Positions 1 through 7,426 are shown, numbered from the stretch's first letter. The stretch is 64,000 nt of DNA from Limosilactobacillus mucosae DSM 13345 (GCF_001436025.1 NZ_AZEQ01000006.1:1-64000); one strand, 5' to 3'. Made by a program: numbers and translations. Notes: generated from the letters alone by a model not told the origin.

Positions 1-21
1 TGCCAGTTCCGCCACTGGGGC
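1..21 (-). tRNA. tRNA-Leu, 5' end only (cut by window edge)
   Basis: Read on the minus strand, bases 21 down to 1 give an acceptor strand GCCCCAG, then T8-G9 and the D-arm start GCGGAACTGGCA. This is the typical 5' end of a bacterial tRNA-Leu. The anticodon and the rest lie outside the window, so the isoacceptor is unknown. A good promoter lies just upstream on the same strand. Confidence 0.75.
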
Positions 22-66
22 ATCTCAAATTTAATTGATTAATTGTTGCCTAAGACAACGATATTA

Positions 67-95
67 ACTATACCGTTAATATTAAAATATTGCAA
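67..95 (-). promoter_or_regulatory. Promoter of the tRNA-Leu gene
   Basis: On the minus strand there is a -35 box TTGCAA (95-90), a 17-bp spacer and a -10 box TATAGT (72-67). The tRNA 5' end follows about 45 bases downstream. Found by eye. Confidence 0.6.
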
Positions 96-102
96 GCGAA
101 TT

Positions 103-130
103 TACCAAAAAAAATCAACTTTTTTGATTC
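103..130 (-). terminator. Weak terminator after the UPF0145 gene
   Basis: On the minus strand a short inverted repeat (AATCAA / TTGATT) overlaps the stop codon of the UPF0145 gene and is followed by eight T. The stem is only 6 bp and AT-rich, so this is a tentative call. Confidence 0.35.
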
Positions 131-402
131 AGCAGCTGCACCATCGTTCCATAACCGGTTAAGACCAGAAATTTAGGTGCGACTTGGACGTTGGCGACAT
201 TAGTGGTAAAACGGACGCCAACGATTCCATCAGCACCTTTTTCACTTGCTTTTTGCTTCAGCTTCTCTTCAACGGCTGGAAAAAGCTGATCAAAGGCCTC
301 AAATTCATCGATAGCCTCGCTGGGCAGCATCAGGTGACTGGTTGCATTAACGATGCCAAGCGATTTATGCGGTGATGGCAGATTTTCGGTCATTAAGAAC
401 AT
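115..402 (-). CDS. UPF0145 / YbjQ-family protein
   Basis: A 95-residue protein of the YbjQ (UPF0145) family, whose members form small oligomeric domains; the family is often annotated as heavy-metal-binding, but its biochemical role is unsettled. Visible family features are the segment AVEEKLKQKASEKGADGIVGVRF, which is the usual helix leading to 'GAdaIvgvr', and a C-terminal strand FLVLTGYGTMV. The ATG at 402 has an AAGGA Shine-Dalgarno about 9 bases upstream; a second ATG four codons in is also possible. It stands alone, between the tRNA-Leu promoter and the divergently transcribed folate cluster. No signal peptide or membrane segment. Confidence 0.7.
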   Translation of the reverse strand: MFLMTENLPSPHKSLGIVNATSHLMLPSEAIDEFEAFDQLFPAVEEKLKQKASEKGADGIVGVRFTTNVANVQVAPKFLVLTGYGTMVQLLNQKS

Positions 403-518
403 GGCTTCACTTCCTTAAAATTTATCAATATTTATTTTAGCATAAAGATTTTGCATCGGGCACGGGTGCGGTATAGTGGTTGTATTGAATTTTGAAACCA
501 GGTAAGGAGAGGATTATC

Positions 519-884
519 ATCGGGCGCATCAGGATCAATAATATGAAGTTTCATACCTATAACGGCGTATTTGCCGAAGAAAAGAAACTCGGACAAAAGC
601 TGGAGATTGACGTCGACATGCAGTATCCAATTGAAGAACGGGTTCAGCATGATGATTTGAACGAAACCGTCAGCTATGCGGATGTCTATGGTACCATTAG
701 AGAATTTGTTACGACGCATTCTTTTGACTTGATCGAAAGCGTGGCCAATCAGCTTTTAAAAAAGATTTTAGCAGACTACCCAAGCTTGCAGCAGGTTACT
801 TTAAGAATTCGCAAATACAGTGTGCCGATTGATGGTATTTTTGACAACGTGGAAATTGAAGTAGCGGGGGTTAACAATGACTAA
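519..884 (+). CDS. folB: Dihydroneopterin aldolase FolB (start codon uncertain)
   Basis: Converts 7,8-dihydroneopterin to 6-hydroxymethyl-7,8-dihydropterin plus glycolaldehyde in folate synthesis. Family motifs seen are FHTYNGVFAEEKKLGQ near the N-terminus, the SYADVYG segment, and the C-terminal strand VEIEVAG. The frame is open from a TTG at 492, but that TTG lies before the best ribosome site (AAGGAGAGG, 504-512). Nine bases after its GGAG core comes ATC at 519, which gives (M)GRIRINNMKF, including the first beta strand found in homologues. The first ATG is at 543, with a weaker AGGA 8 bases before it, but it would remove that strand. I chose 519 on these grounds; 492 and 543 are alternatives. 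It is the first gene of the folate cluster and overlaps folK by 8 bases. Confidence 0.85.
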   Translation: MGRIRINNMKFHTYNGVFAEEKKLGQKLEIDVDMQYPIEERVQHDDLNETVSYADVYGTIREFVTTHSFDLIESVANQLLKKILADYPSLQQVTLRIRKYSVPIDGIFDNVEIEVAGVNND

Positions 885-1359
885 GCGGGCCTATTTAAGT
901 ATCGGCACCAATCTGGGCGACCGTTTTGACAATCTGGCGCGTGCGTTGGACCTGTTGATGCGCAATCCGGCCAATCAAAATTTGAAGGTTTCGCCAATCT
1001 ATGAAACCGAACCAGTTGGCAGTGTCAAGCAGGATGATTTTTTAAATATCGCCGTTGCGCTGGATACCAATCTAACACCGCTTGAGCTGCTTCATTGGCT
1101 GCAGATCATTGAAAAGTCGCTGCATCGACGGCGGCTGATTCACTGGGGACCACGGACGATCGATCTGGATATTGTTCTTTATGAAGATGAAGAATGGCAG
1201 ACGGCGAATTTAAAGATTCCGCATCCTGAAATGGGCAATCGTCGGTTCGTCCTGCAGCCGTTATTAGACGTGATGGATGATGATCCGGCACACCAAGCTT
1301 GGATCAAGAGGCTGCTGCAAAACACCACGGATCATAACTGGATTCGTCCAGTAGAATAG
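877..1359 (+). CDS. folK: 6-hydroxymethyl-7,8-dihydropterin pyrophosphokinase FolK
   Basis: Transfers pyrophosphate from ATP to 6-hydroxymethyl-dihydropterin, giving the substrate of FolP. The 160-residue protein has the full HPPK pattern: LSIGTNLGDR at residues 6-15, the pterin-side loop YETEPVG, the signature GPRTIDLDIVLY with its two magnesium-binding aspartates, and IPHPEM..RRFVLQPL near the C-terminus. The ATG overlaps the folB stop, so the two are probably translationally coupled. Length is normal for a single-domain FolK. Confidence 0.95.
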   Translation: MTKRAYLSIGTNLGDRFDNLARALDLLMRNPANQNLKVSPIYETEPVGSVKQDDFLNIAVALDTNLTPLELLHWLQIIEKSLHRRRLIHWGPRTIDLDIVLYEDEEWQTANLKIPHPEMGNRRFVLQPLLDVMDDDPAHQAWIKRLLQNTTDHNWIRPVE

Positions 1360-1367
1360 GGGAAATT

Positions 1368-1940
1368 ATGGATCAAGAAAAAATCAAGCACGCGGTCAGT
1401 GAGCTTTTAGAGGCATTTGGCGAGGATCCGCAGCGTGAGGGCCTTAAAGAGACGCCACAGCGGGTTGCCAAGATGTATGCTGAAATTTTTGCCTCTTTGA
1501 ACCACCAGCCAGAAGACTTCAGCAATTATAAGACTTTTCATGTTGATGATCAGCCAGAAATGGTCCTGATCCAGCAGATTCCGTTTTACTCAATGTGTGA
1601 GCATCACCTGCTGCCGTTCTTTGGCAATGTCAGTGTGGCTTACGTGCCACGCGACGGCAAAGTCATCGGCCTAAGCAAGATTCCGCGGCTGGTCGATTTT
1701 GTCGCTAAAAAGCCTGGAATGCAGGAGCGGCTGACCACTGAGCTGGCTAATGAGCTGCAGCGGATCTTAAACCCTAAAGGAATTGCAATCAAGGTCGCAG
1801 CTCGGCATATGTGCATGGAGATGCGGGGGATCAACAAGGCTGGTCAGTTTACCTATACTTCTAAATTTACCGGTGAGTTTAAAGATGACCTGGCACTGCG
1901 CAAAGAGTTTTTAATGCAGACTAAGGACCTGGTCAAATGA
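1368..1940 (+). CDS. folE: GTP cyclohydrolase I FolE
   Basis: First enzyme of pterin synthesis: GTP to 7,8-dihydroneopterin triphosphate plus formate. The 190-residue type I enzyme shows its zinc ligands clearly: Cys77 and His80 in CEHHLLPF and Cys149 in ARHMCM (equivalent to Cys110, His113 and Cys181 of the E. coli enzyme). The substrate-binding segment GLSKIPRLV is also present. A GGGGA ribosome site precedes the ATG by 4 bases, 8 bases after folK ends. The stop overlaps the folC start (ATGA). Confidence 0.96.
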   Translation: MDQEKIKHAVSELLEAFGEDPQREGLKETPQRVAKMYAEIFASLNHQPEDFSNYKTFHVDDQPEMVLIQQIPFYSMCEHHLLPFFGNVSVAYVPRDGKVIGLSKIPRLVDFVAKKPGMQERLTTELANELQRILNPKGIAIKVAARHMCMEMRGINKAGQFTYTSKFTGEFKDDLALRKEFLMQTKDLVK

Positions 1941-3211
1941 GCTATGAACGAATCATTGCCAGTCTAAATCCACAGATGCGTGGTGGCGACAACGATCGGG
2001 TAGGCATGCTCAGGCGGGTGTTGGTAAAGCTGAATCATCCTGAGCGTCAGTACCGAATCATTCATATTGCTGGAACCAATGGCAAGGGATCGACTGGCAG
2101 TCTGATCGTTAATTTTTTGCGGGCTGCGAATTTAAAAGTCGGTCATTTCAGCAGTCCCGCGATGGTTGATCAGCGCGAACAGATTCAAGTCAATGGTCAA
2201 ATGATTGCACGCACGGCTTTTGTTGCCACTTATGAGAAGATCAAACGGCAGCTGCCTGATGATCTATCAACGGCTGATCTAACCGTTTTTGAATGGTGGA
2301 CGCTGATTATGCTGCAGTATTTTGCCGACCAGAAAGTTGACTGGGCCGTCATCGAGTGCGGCTTGGGCGGTCAAAATGATGCCACCAATGCGATTGAGGC
2401 TCCCGAACTAGCGATCATTACGCACATTGCCCTTGATCACACGCGAATTTTAGGACCTACCATCAAAAATATCGCGCAGGCCAAAGCCGGCATCATCAAA
2501 CCGGGCAGTCAAGCGGTTATTTTGGCGCCACACCAAGAACCGGCTGCTTTTCAAGAGATTTTAAAAAAGGCGCAGGCATGCCAGGTGAACTTTTTGGACA
2601 GTGAAAAGCAGGCTGCAATCAAGGTGTTGGATCAAAGCTGGTCGAAAACACAGCTGCAGATCAAGACGGCAGCCATTGACTCAACATGCAGCTTTAGGCT
2701 TTTAGGTGCTTTTCAGCTGGATAATCTTAAAACTGCATTGACGGCTGTCGATTGGCTGAAGCAGACTGGTACAGAAATCACAGAAGAACAGATCAAGAAA
2801 GTGTTGGCGCAGATTACAATTCCCGGGCGTCTGCAGCAGATCGGTACGCATCCTTTATGTTTTTTGGATGGCGCGCATAATCCTGACGCGGCATCACGGT
2901 TGATTCAAACGCTCAATCAATTGGGGTACCCCAAAAAACTAGTCTTGGTACTGGGATTTTTAAAGGACAAAAACGTTGCTCAAATGGCGCAGCAATACGC
3001 GCAGCTGGATGCCCAGATTATTTTGGCAACTCCCGATCAGCAAAAGCGCGCTCTGCCAGCTGAGGAGCTGCATCAGTATCTGCCCGATGCCATGGTGATT
3101 GATGATGCCTGGACTGCCTATCAAAAAGCCGTTGCATTGGCAGACCCGAGCGGTATGGTGCTGGTAACAGGATCGTTTTATCTGATCAAAGAAATTGAGG
3201 CGAGAATTTAA
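1937..3211 (+). CDS. folC: Bifunctional folylpolyglutamate / dihydrofolate synthase FolC
   Basis: Mur-ligase-family enzyme that joins glutamate to dihydropteroate and/or extends the polyglutamate tail of folates. The 424-residue protein carries the ATP loop GTNGKGSTGS at residues 47-56, the FSSPAMVDQREQI segment that follows it in FolC, the IECGLGGQNDATN motif, and the C-terminal FLDGAHNPDA motif. It overlaps folE by 4 bases and ends one base before the next ATG. Lactobacilli often have a second FolC elsewhere, so which activity dominates here cannot be read from sequence. Confidence 0.93.
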   Translation: MSYERIIASLNPQMRGGDNDRVGMLRRVLVKLNHPERQYRIIHIAGTNGKGSTGSLIVNFLRAANLKVGHFSSPAMVDQREQIQVNGQMIARTAFVATYEKIKRQLPDDLSTADLTVFEWWTLIMLQYFADQKVDWAVIECGLGGQNDATNAIEAPELAIITHIALDHTRILGPTIKNIAQAKAGIIKPGSQAVILAPHQEPAAFQEILKKAQACQVNFLDSEKQAAIKVLDQSWSKTQLQIKTAAIDSTCSFRLLGAFQLDNLKTALTAVDWLKQTGTEITEEQIKKVLAQITIPGRLQQIGTHPLCFLDGAHNPDAASRLIQTLNQLGYPKKLVLVLGFLKDKNVAQMAQQYAQLDAQIILATPDQQKRALPAEELHQYLPDAMVIDDAWTAYQKAVALADPSGMVLVTGSFYLIKEIEARI

Positions 3212-3212
3212 G

Positions 3213-3815
3213 ATGACGACACAGAGTTTTGTAATTGCAACTCATAATCCAGCCAAGCAGCGCGAAATCGGTCAAATTCTGGAATTTTACGGCACCCGTG
3301 GAATTGCCTATGATCAATTGACGGTGCGGCAAGAATTTCCAGCAGAAGGCAAGCGCAGCTACGAAGAAAACGCCACAAAAAAAGCCCAGTTCATCAGCCG
3401 GCTGCTGCCTGATCAAAACGTGATTGCCGATGATTCTGGACTTGAATTGAAAGCTTTTCCGCAAAAGTTTGGAATTGAGACTGCGCGTCAGCTAACCCCG
3501 CATTTTGCCACCAAAAGCGATATGAATGATGGTATTATTCAATTGGTTAATGGTCATGACCGACATTTTGTCATGAAAACCGTAATTGCACTGGCAAGAA
3601 ACGGTCAAGTCGTTCAAATTGCTCATGGAGAATTGAGCGGAACGATTGCCACGGCTCAGCATGGTAATGAGGGTTCAGGATTCGACCGCATTCTGATTCC
3701 AAATGGTCTTGATCATACGCTGGCCGAGATGGATTTTGCCAGTTGGGTTGCCTATTGTCATCGCAGCCGTGCCGTTAAGAATCTTTTAGACCTAATGGAG
3801 GAAACATCGAAATGA
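3213..3815 (+). CDS. Divergent RdgB/HAM1-family nucleotide pyrophosphatase (Xtp3-like)
   Basis: A 200-residue member of the ITPase/HAM1 family, which hydrolyses (deoxy)nucleoside triphosphates to monophosphate and pyrophosphate. Recognisable are IATHNPAKQREI near the N-terminus, ENATKKAQ, the signature VIADDSGLELKAF and GSGFDRILIP. The usual segment around 'GvySARyaG' after the signature is not conserved (here KFGIETARQLTP), so it differs from housekeeping RdgB. The frame is open from a TTG at 3195, but the ATG at 3213, one base after the folC stop, is the natural start. It overlaps folP by 4 bases. A HAM1-family gene at this place is known from lactobacillus folate clusters (xtp3). Its chemistry would suit removal of pyrophosphate from dihydroneopterin triphosphate, the step with no other gene here; that role is inference. 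Confidence 0.8.
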   Translation: MTTQSFVIATHNPAKQREIGQILEFYGTRGIAYDQLTVRQEFPAEGKRSYEENATKKAQFISRLLPDQNVIADDSGLELKAFPQKFGIETARQLTPHFATKSDMNDGIIQLVNGHDRHFVMKTVIALARNGQVVQIAHGELSGTIATAQHGNEGSGFDRILIPNGLDHTLAEMDFASWVAYCHRSRAVKNLLDLMEETSK

Positions 3816-4951
3816 AAATTGTTGAAAATACAAACATTGCTAACCTGTCTCCGCTGGCCTCAGCAATTTATGACAAGCTGGCTCATAATCAGCAGATGCT
3901 TTTTTTAACCTGGGAATGCAAAGATGATGAACTGACCAATCAAGTTGCCCATTTTTTGAATCATTTTGATGCTGCCATTGCGCATTTAAAAGGCAAGGTT
4001 GAGTTCATGCTGCCACTGACGGCCTTTCATTTAATGGCTCACCGTGCAACCAGTAAATGGCCGGCTGATGAGGAGCTGTGCCGCTCGCTAGCTAAGATTG
4101 CGGCCAATCATACCGTATATTGGCGAGCGGGCCGGTTTGACTTTAACGTTTCGGCCAAGCCAATCATTTATGGCATTATGAACATTACGCCCGACTCGTT
4201 TTATGATGGCGGACGCTACAATACTCCAGAAGCCATGCGTGAACATATTCGGCAAATGGTTGCGGCAGGTGCCGATGTGATCGAGGTTAACGGTCAAACC
4301 ACCAAGCCGGGGGGATTTAAAGAAGTCTCGCCAGAAGAGGAATTGGCGCGGATCGTTCCTGGAATTAAAATGCTGCAGGAAGACTTCCCCAATGTAGCCA
4401 TTGCCGTTGATACCTATAAGCTGCCGGTGATGGAAAGAGTTCTGGAAATGGGTGTTGATATCATCAACGACGTGCAGGCCTTTGACGATCAGCGGAAACT
4501 GCTGCTGTTAAAGAACAGTCGCGCTGGCTTGGTAACGATGCACAGCAGCCGGGACCGTGAGTATGGCAATCTGACCGTTGAAATGAAGCACTTCTTTGAG
4601 CATAACCTGGCTAAGATCTCAGAAGCCGGCATTAACCTGGATCGTGTAATCATCGATGAAGGAATTGGTTATTCTAAAGTTGCCGATGGTGAGCAGGACT
4701 ATGCAATGATGCGCAATATTGATGAATTTCGCTACCTTAACCGGCCGATCATGGTTGCCATCTCACGCAAGGGTTTTGGCAAGAAGCTGTTTGATCTGCC
4801 AAAAGATGAGCGGCTGCCCGTTACCCTGATTGCGGAAACCTACATGTATCTGCATGGTGGTCGGGTCTTGCGTGTTCATGACATTGAAGAAACGCGTCAG
4901 CTGGTAAAAATGATCGATACGATTACGGCTGGATATTGGCAGCGCGGCTGA
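3812..4951 (+). CDS. folP: Dihydropteroate synthase FolP with N-terminal extension
   Basis: Condenses 6-hydroxymethyl-dihydropterin pyrophosphate with p-aminobenzoate; the target of sulfonamides. The TIM-barrel part begins at about residue 117 (IIYGIMNITPDSFYDGG, with the family motif at 123-130) and includes DTYK at 200-203, IND at 218-220, the SRKGFGKK loop at 318-325 and RVHD at 354-357. Two features are odd. Residues 1-115 form an extra domain absent from typical FolP of about 270 residues, and the loop usually written GGESTRPG reads VNGQTTKPG here (159-167). LDPGIGFGK is likewise altered to IDEGIGYSK. It is the last gene of the folate cluster, coupled by ATGA overlap to the HAM1-family gene. 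No clear terminator follows. Confidence 0.9.
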   Translation: MKIVENTNIANLSPLASAIYDKLAHNQQMLFLTWECKDDELTNQVAHFLNHFDAAIAHLKGKVEFMLPLTAFHLMAHRATSKWPADEELCRSLAKIAANHTVYWRAGRFDFNVSAKPIIYGIMNITPDSFYDGGRYNTPEAMREHIRQMVAAGADVIEVNGQTTKPGGFKEVSPEEELARIVPGIKMLQEDFPNVAIAVDTYKLPVMERVLEMGVDIINDVQAFDDQRKLLLLKNSRAGLVTMHSSRDREYGNLTVEMKHFFEHNLAKISEAGINLDRVIIDEGIGYSKVADGEQDYAMMRNIDEFRYLNRPIMVAISRKGFGKKLFDLPKDERLPVTLIAETYMYLHGGRVLRVHDIEETRQLVKMIDTITAGYWQRG

Positions 4952-5040
4952 TCAACAGTATCGGCACTGACTAAGATCGATCGCATCGTTAGGTCATTCT
5001 TGCGGCGTTGGACGGATAAAACCTGATTAATTGGCTTTGA

Positions 5041-5379
5041 TTACCAAATATTGATAATGACGTTGATGATTAAGATCAGGTAGGTAGCCCCAAACAGCCA
5101 GGGACTGCCAAAGGTTTCGCGTTTTTGTCGAAAGGCGGCCTCGATTGCCAGCAGCGCGACCAACAGCCAGATGATGCGGCCGATAAACAGCAGCGGATGC
5201 AGACGGAAAAACATTAGCGTCGTTGCCAGAGCCGTAATGGCCGCGACAATCAATGCCAAGCGCGTGAGGACGAACCAGTCACTGACGCGCTTTTCCATTT
5301 TGGCATGCAGTCCCATAAAAGCAGTGACGAAAAGCGCAATTGCACAGATGGCATCGATTAAAGTTAGGGTTTTGATCAT
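5041..5379 (-). CDS. DUF1516 (YisL)-like small membrane protein
   Basis: A 112-residue, very hydrophobic protein with four probable membrane helices at about residues 5-24, 40-59, 64-82 and 93-111, joined by short basic loops. Size, layout and the 'FIGRIIWLLVALLAIE' segment resemble the YisL/DUF1516 family of Firmicute membrane proteins, whose function is unknown. It is transcribed convergently to the folate cluster from an ATG with a GAGAGG Shine-Dalgarno upstream on the minus strand. The family call is by resemblance only. Confidence 0.6.
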   Translation of the reverse strand: MIKTLTLIDAICAIALFVTAFMGLHAKMEKRVSDWFVLTRLALIVAAITALATTLMFFRLHPLLFIGRIIWLLVALLAIEAAFRQKRETFGSPWLFGATYLILIINVIINIW

Positions 5380-5533
5380 TTGAAAGGCCTCTCTTTTAAA
5401 GTTTTAGTTGTTTAAATTTTATCATTTTTTACCTGATAAAACCGGGTTTGATACGTGATGCTTGAATTTTGCCGCAAAAAGAGTAAACTATCATGTATTG
5501 CTATCAATCGGGAAAATTGACGAGGTGAATTGC

Positions 5534-5884
5534 ATGCTTTACAAGATTGGCGATATTGTCAAAGGCAAGAAGTTTGGCCCCATGGATCATGACTTTTCCG
5601 GGGAAGTCGAAAAGGTTTATGAAAACTCGATTATGATTGCCATTCAAGACTACGATCCGTCTGACCAGAGCGGTGTCAACGAATTGAACGGTCGCGCAAT
5701 CATTCGCAAAGATGAGGCCAAGATGTTAAAGGCGGTTCCACGGACGGCAGAAGACAAGGAAGCCGAAGTGGAAGCAGAGAAAGAAGAAGCCGAAAAAGAG
5801 GCTAAAAAGACGACTGGTAAGAAGGCGACGCGGGCACGACGCTCTTCAAAGGTACGCATTGAAAAGCCAGCCGACAAGAATTAG
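5534..5884 (+). CDS. DUF2187 (YkvS-like) protein with charged tail
   Basis: A 116-residue cytoplasmic protein. Residues 1-65 (YKIGDIVKGKKFGPMDHDFSG..VEKVYENSIMIAI..YD) look like the DUF2187/YkvS domain, a small beta-barrel, KOW-like fold of unknown function found in Firmicutes. Residues 70-116 are a low-complexity tail of Lys, Glu and Ala ending in a basic stretch, which may bind nucleic acid. The frame opens at 5462, but the GAGGTGA ribosome site 5-6 bases before the ATG at 5534 marks the true start. Confidence 0.65.
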   Translation: MLYKIGDIVKGKKFGPMDHDFSGEVEKVYENSIMIAIQDYDPSDQSGVNELNGRAIIRKDEAKMLKAVPRTAEDKEAEVEAEKEEAEKEAKKTTGKKATRARRSSKVRIEKPADKN

Positions 5885-5906
5885 TTTGAAAAAATCAAAT
5901 TACTTG

Positions 5907-5935
5907 ATGACATTTTTAAATTAATGAGGTATACT
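5907..5935 (+). promoter_or_regulatory. Promoter of tRNA-Gly
   Basis: ATGACA (5907-5912), a 17-bp spacer and TATACT (5930-5935), about 30 bases before the tRNA 5' end. The spacing and sequence are close to a sigma-A consensus promoter. Confidence 0.6.
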
Positions 5936-5936
5936 T

Positions 5937-5965
5937 GCTAAGTAAGTTATTTTTACTTAGCTTTT
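5937..5965 (+). terminator. Hairpin with T-run between promoter and tRNA-Gly
   Basis: GCTAAGTA (5937-5944) pairs with TACTTAGC (5954-5961), followed by TTTT. It can stop transcripts coming from the upstream DUF2187 gene. Transcripts from the tRNA promoter should start inside the first arm (about 5942) and so could not form the full stem. Confidence 0.5.
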
Positions 5966-6036
5966 GCGGGTATAGTTCAGTGGTAAAACCCAACCTTCCC
6001 AAGGTTGTGTCGCGAGTTCGATTCTCGTTACCCGCT
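5966..6036 (+). tRNA. tRNA-Gly, anticodon CCC
   Basis: A complete cloverleaf can be drawn. The acceptor is GCGGGTA paired with TACCCGC, with discriminator T. The anticodon stem CAACC/GGTTG encloses the loop TTCCCAA, giving anticodon CCC. The T arm is GCGAG-TTCGATT-CTCGT. The CCA end is not encoded. It reads the glycine codon GGG. A dedicated promoter and a strong terminator flank it, so it is a single-gene transcript. Confidence 0.93.
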
Positions 6037-6043
6037 TAGTTGA

Positions 6044-6074
6044 AAGGGATGAGCAGACTGCTCATCCCTTTTTT
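6044..6074 (+). terminator. Terminator of tRNA-Gly
   Basis: A near-perfect palindrome GGGATGAGCAG / CTGCTCATCCC with a one-base centre, followed by six T. It lies 8 bases after the tRNA. Confidence 0.9.
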
Positions 6075-6529
6075 ATTTATCTTTCAACATTAGGAAAGTC
6101 GATCAGTATCGTCTTAATCTAAAACGATGGTGTATCAGCAGCAGATTAGTTGACTGACATCAAAAACTGCCATCATGACGATTATTATGCAGAAAATCTT
6201 GTATAAAACATCTGACTAAAATCTCATTACCTACCTTTTTTCAAAAAAGCGATGTAATAGTAGGTAATCTCTTGGCCAATAGCCGATTAAGTCTCTATTT
6301 TCTTCACAAAGGCAGTTCGCTGATGATCATAAAAACAGCTGACGACTGAATTTATGGTGACAGCCCCGTTCATCAACCAAAAAGACTTGATGAGGACCAC
6401 GGCTTACCCATCAACATGCAGATCACAGACAAGTTTGGGCAAACGCATCTATCTATATATTTTGAAATAATGCTGGGCGTAAGATCGTTTTCTTTTTGGA
6501 TTATAATTAATGCATAGGGGGGAGCAAAA
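6075..6529. other. Gene-poor stretch with inverted repeat; possible gene remnant
   Basis: No intact gene. It contains a 9-bp inverted repeat ATTACCTAC (6226-6234) and GTAGGTAAT (6260-6268) enclosing the palindrome CTTTTTTCAAAAAAG. On the minus strand, 6290-6425 translates with a few stops into something reminiscent of the C-terminus of a GntR-family UTRA domain. Bases 6184-6225 resemble 17984-18025. A TATAAT at 6502-6507 probably belongs to the promoter of the next gene. Confidence 0.4.
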
Positions 6530-7426
6530 ATGCTGTTTGAACAGATTGCTCGTAATCGCCGGCATACGATTTGGCTGCTGATTTTTATGGCAATTATCGT
6601 TTTGGCGGTTGGCTTAGTGTTTGCTTGGGCATTTGGTACCGATTGGATGTGGATCTTTTGGCTGGCTGGTTTTGGTTATCTGGCTTGGTTTTACTGGCAT
6701 TCGGCGACGGTTTTGATGAAAATCAATGGTGGTCGGCGGATCGATGAAAAGTCTGCCCCGCGTCTTTATGAGCTGGTGACGGAACTTTGCTTGGCCAGTG
6801 GATTGCCGCTGCCCAAAATCTATCTATTGCCAATCGACTGTCCCAATGCGTTTGCGACCGGCTGCGACCCTGAGCATGCTAGTTTAGCGGTAACCAGCGG
6901 ACTGCTTGAAATGATGAATGATGAAGAACTGCGCGGTGTTTTGGGACATGAGCTGGCGCATATCAAAAACTATGATATCCGAGTTACCACGATTGCGATG
7001 TCGCTGCTTGAGCTGGTTCGCTATTCAGGATGGGGGCTGCTGATTGCTGGTCTGGGATTGATGAGCGTCAAAACCAGGGCCGGGATCATCAAGCTGATCT
7101 TTTGGATGATCGGGGCCAGTTTGGCAGTAGTTGGCGGTTTGATTGCTATTGTTGGGATTCCATTGGCTAAGATCGCGTTTTTTGCCATCTCAAGAGAGCG
7201 CGAATATCTGGCTGATGCCGGGTCAGTAGAAATAACGCGTGATCCTAGTGGCTTGATCAGTGCACTTGAGAAATTGAAAAATGATGATCACCAGATGCCA
7301 ACTGACGATGCGGCCACCAATGCCATCTGCTTTAATGCCAAGCAAGGAAATTGGCTGATGAAGCTGTTTGATACGCACCCGCCATTGGAAAAACGGATCG
7401 CCCGACTGAAAGATTCGGCATCTTAA
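6530..7426 (+). CDS. htpX: HtpX-like M48 family membrane metalloprotease
   Basis: Membrane-bound zinc protease thought to act in quality control of membrane proteins. The 298-residue protein has two membrane helices at about 15-35 and 42-58, the zinc motif HELAH at about 143-147, and two further hydrophobic stretches at about 165-182 and 190-215. The third zinc ligand lies in the SREREYLADAGSV motif typical of HtpX. The C-terminus carries FDTHPPLEKRIARL, also typical. The start is the ATG at 6530 after GGGGGGAG. It is monocistronic between a gene-poor stretch and the argS T-box. Confidence 0.9.
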   Translation: MLFEQIARNRRHTIWLLIFMAIIVLAVGLVFAWAFGTDWMWIFWLAGFGYLAWFYWHSATVLMKINGGRRIDEKSAPRLYELVTELCLASGLPLPKIYLLPIDCPNAFATGCDPEHASLAVTSGLLEMMNDEELRGVLGHELAHIKNYDIRVTTIAMSLLELVRYSGWGLLIAGLGLMSVKTRAGIIKLIFWMIGASLAVVGGLIAIVGIPLAKIAFFAISREREYLADAGSVEITRDPSGLISALEKLKNDDHQMPTDDAATNAICFNAKQGNWLMKLFDTHPPLEKRIARLKDSAS

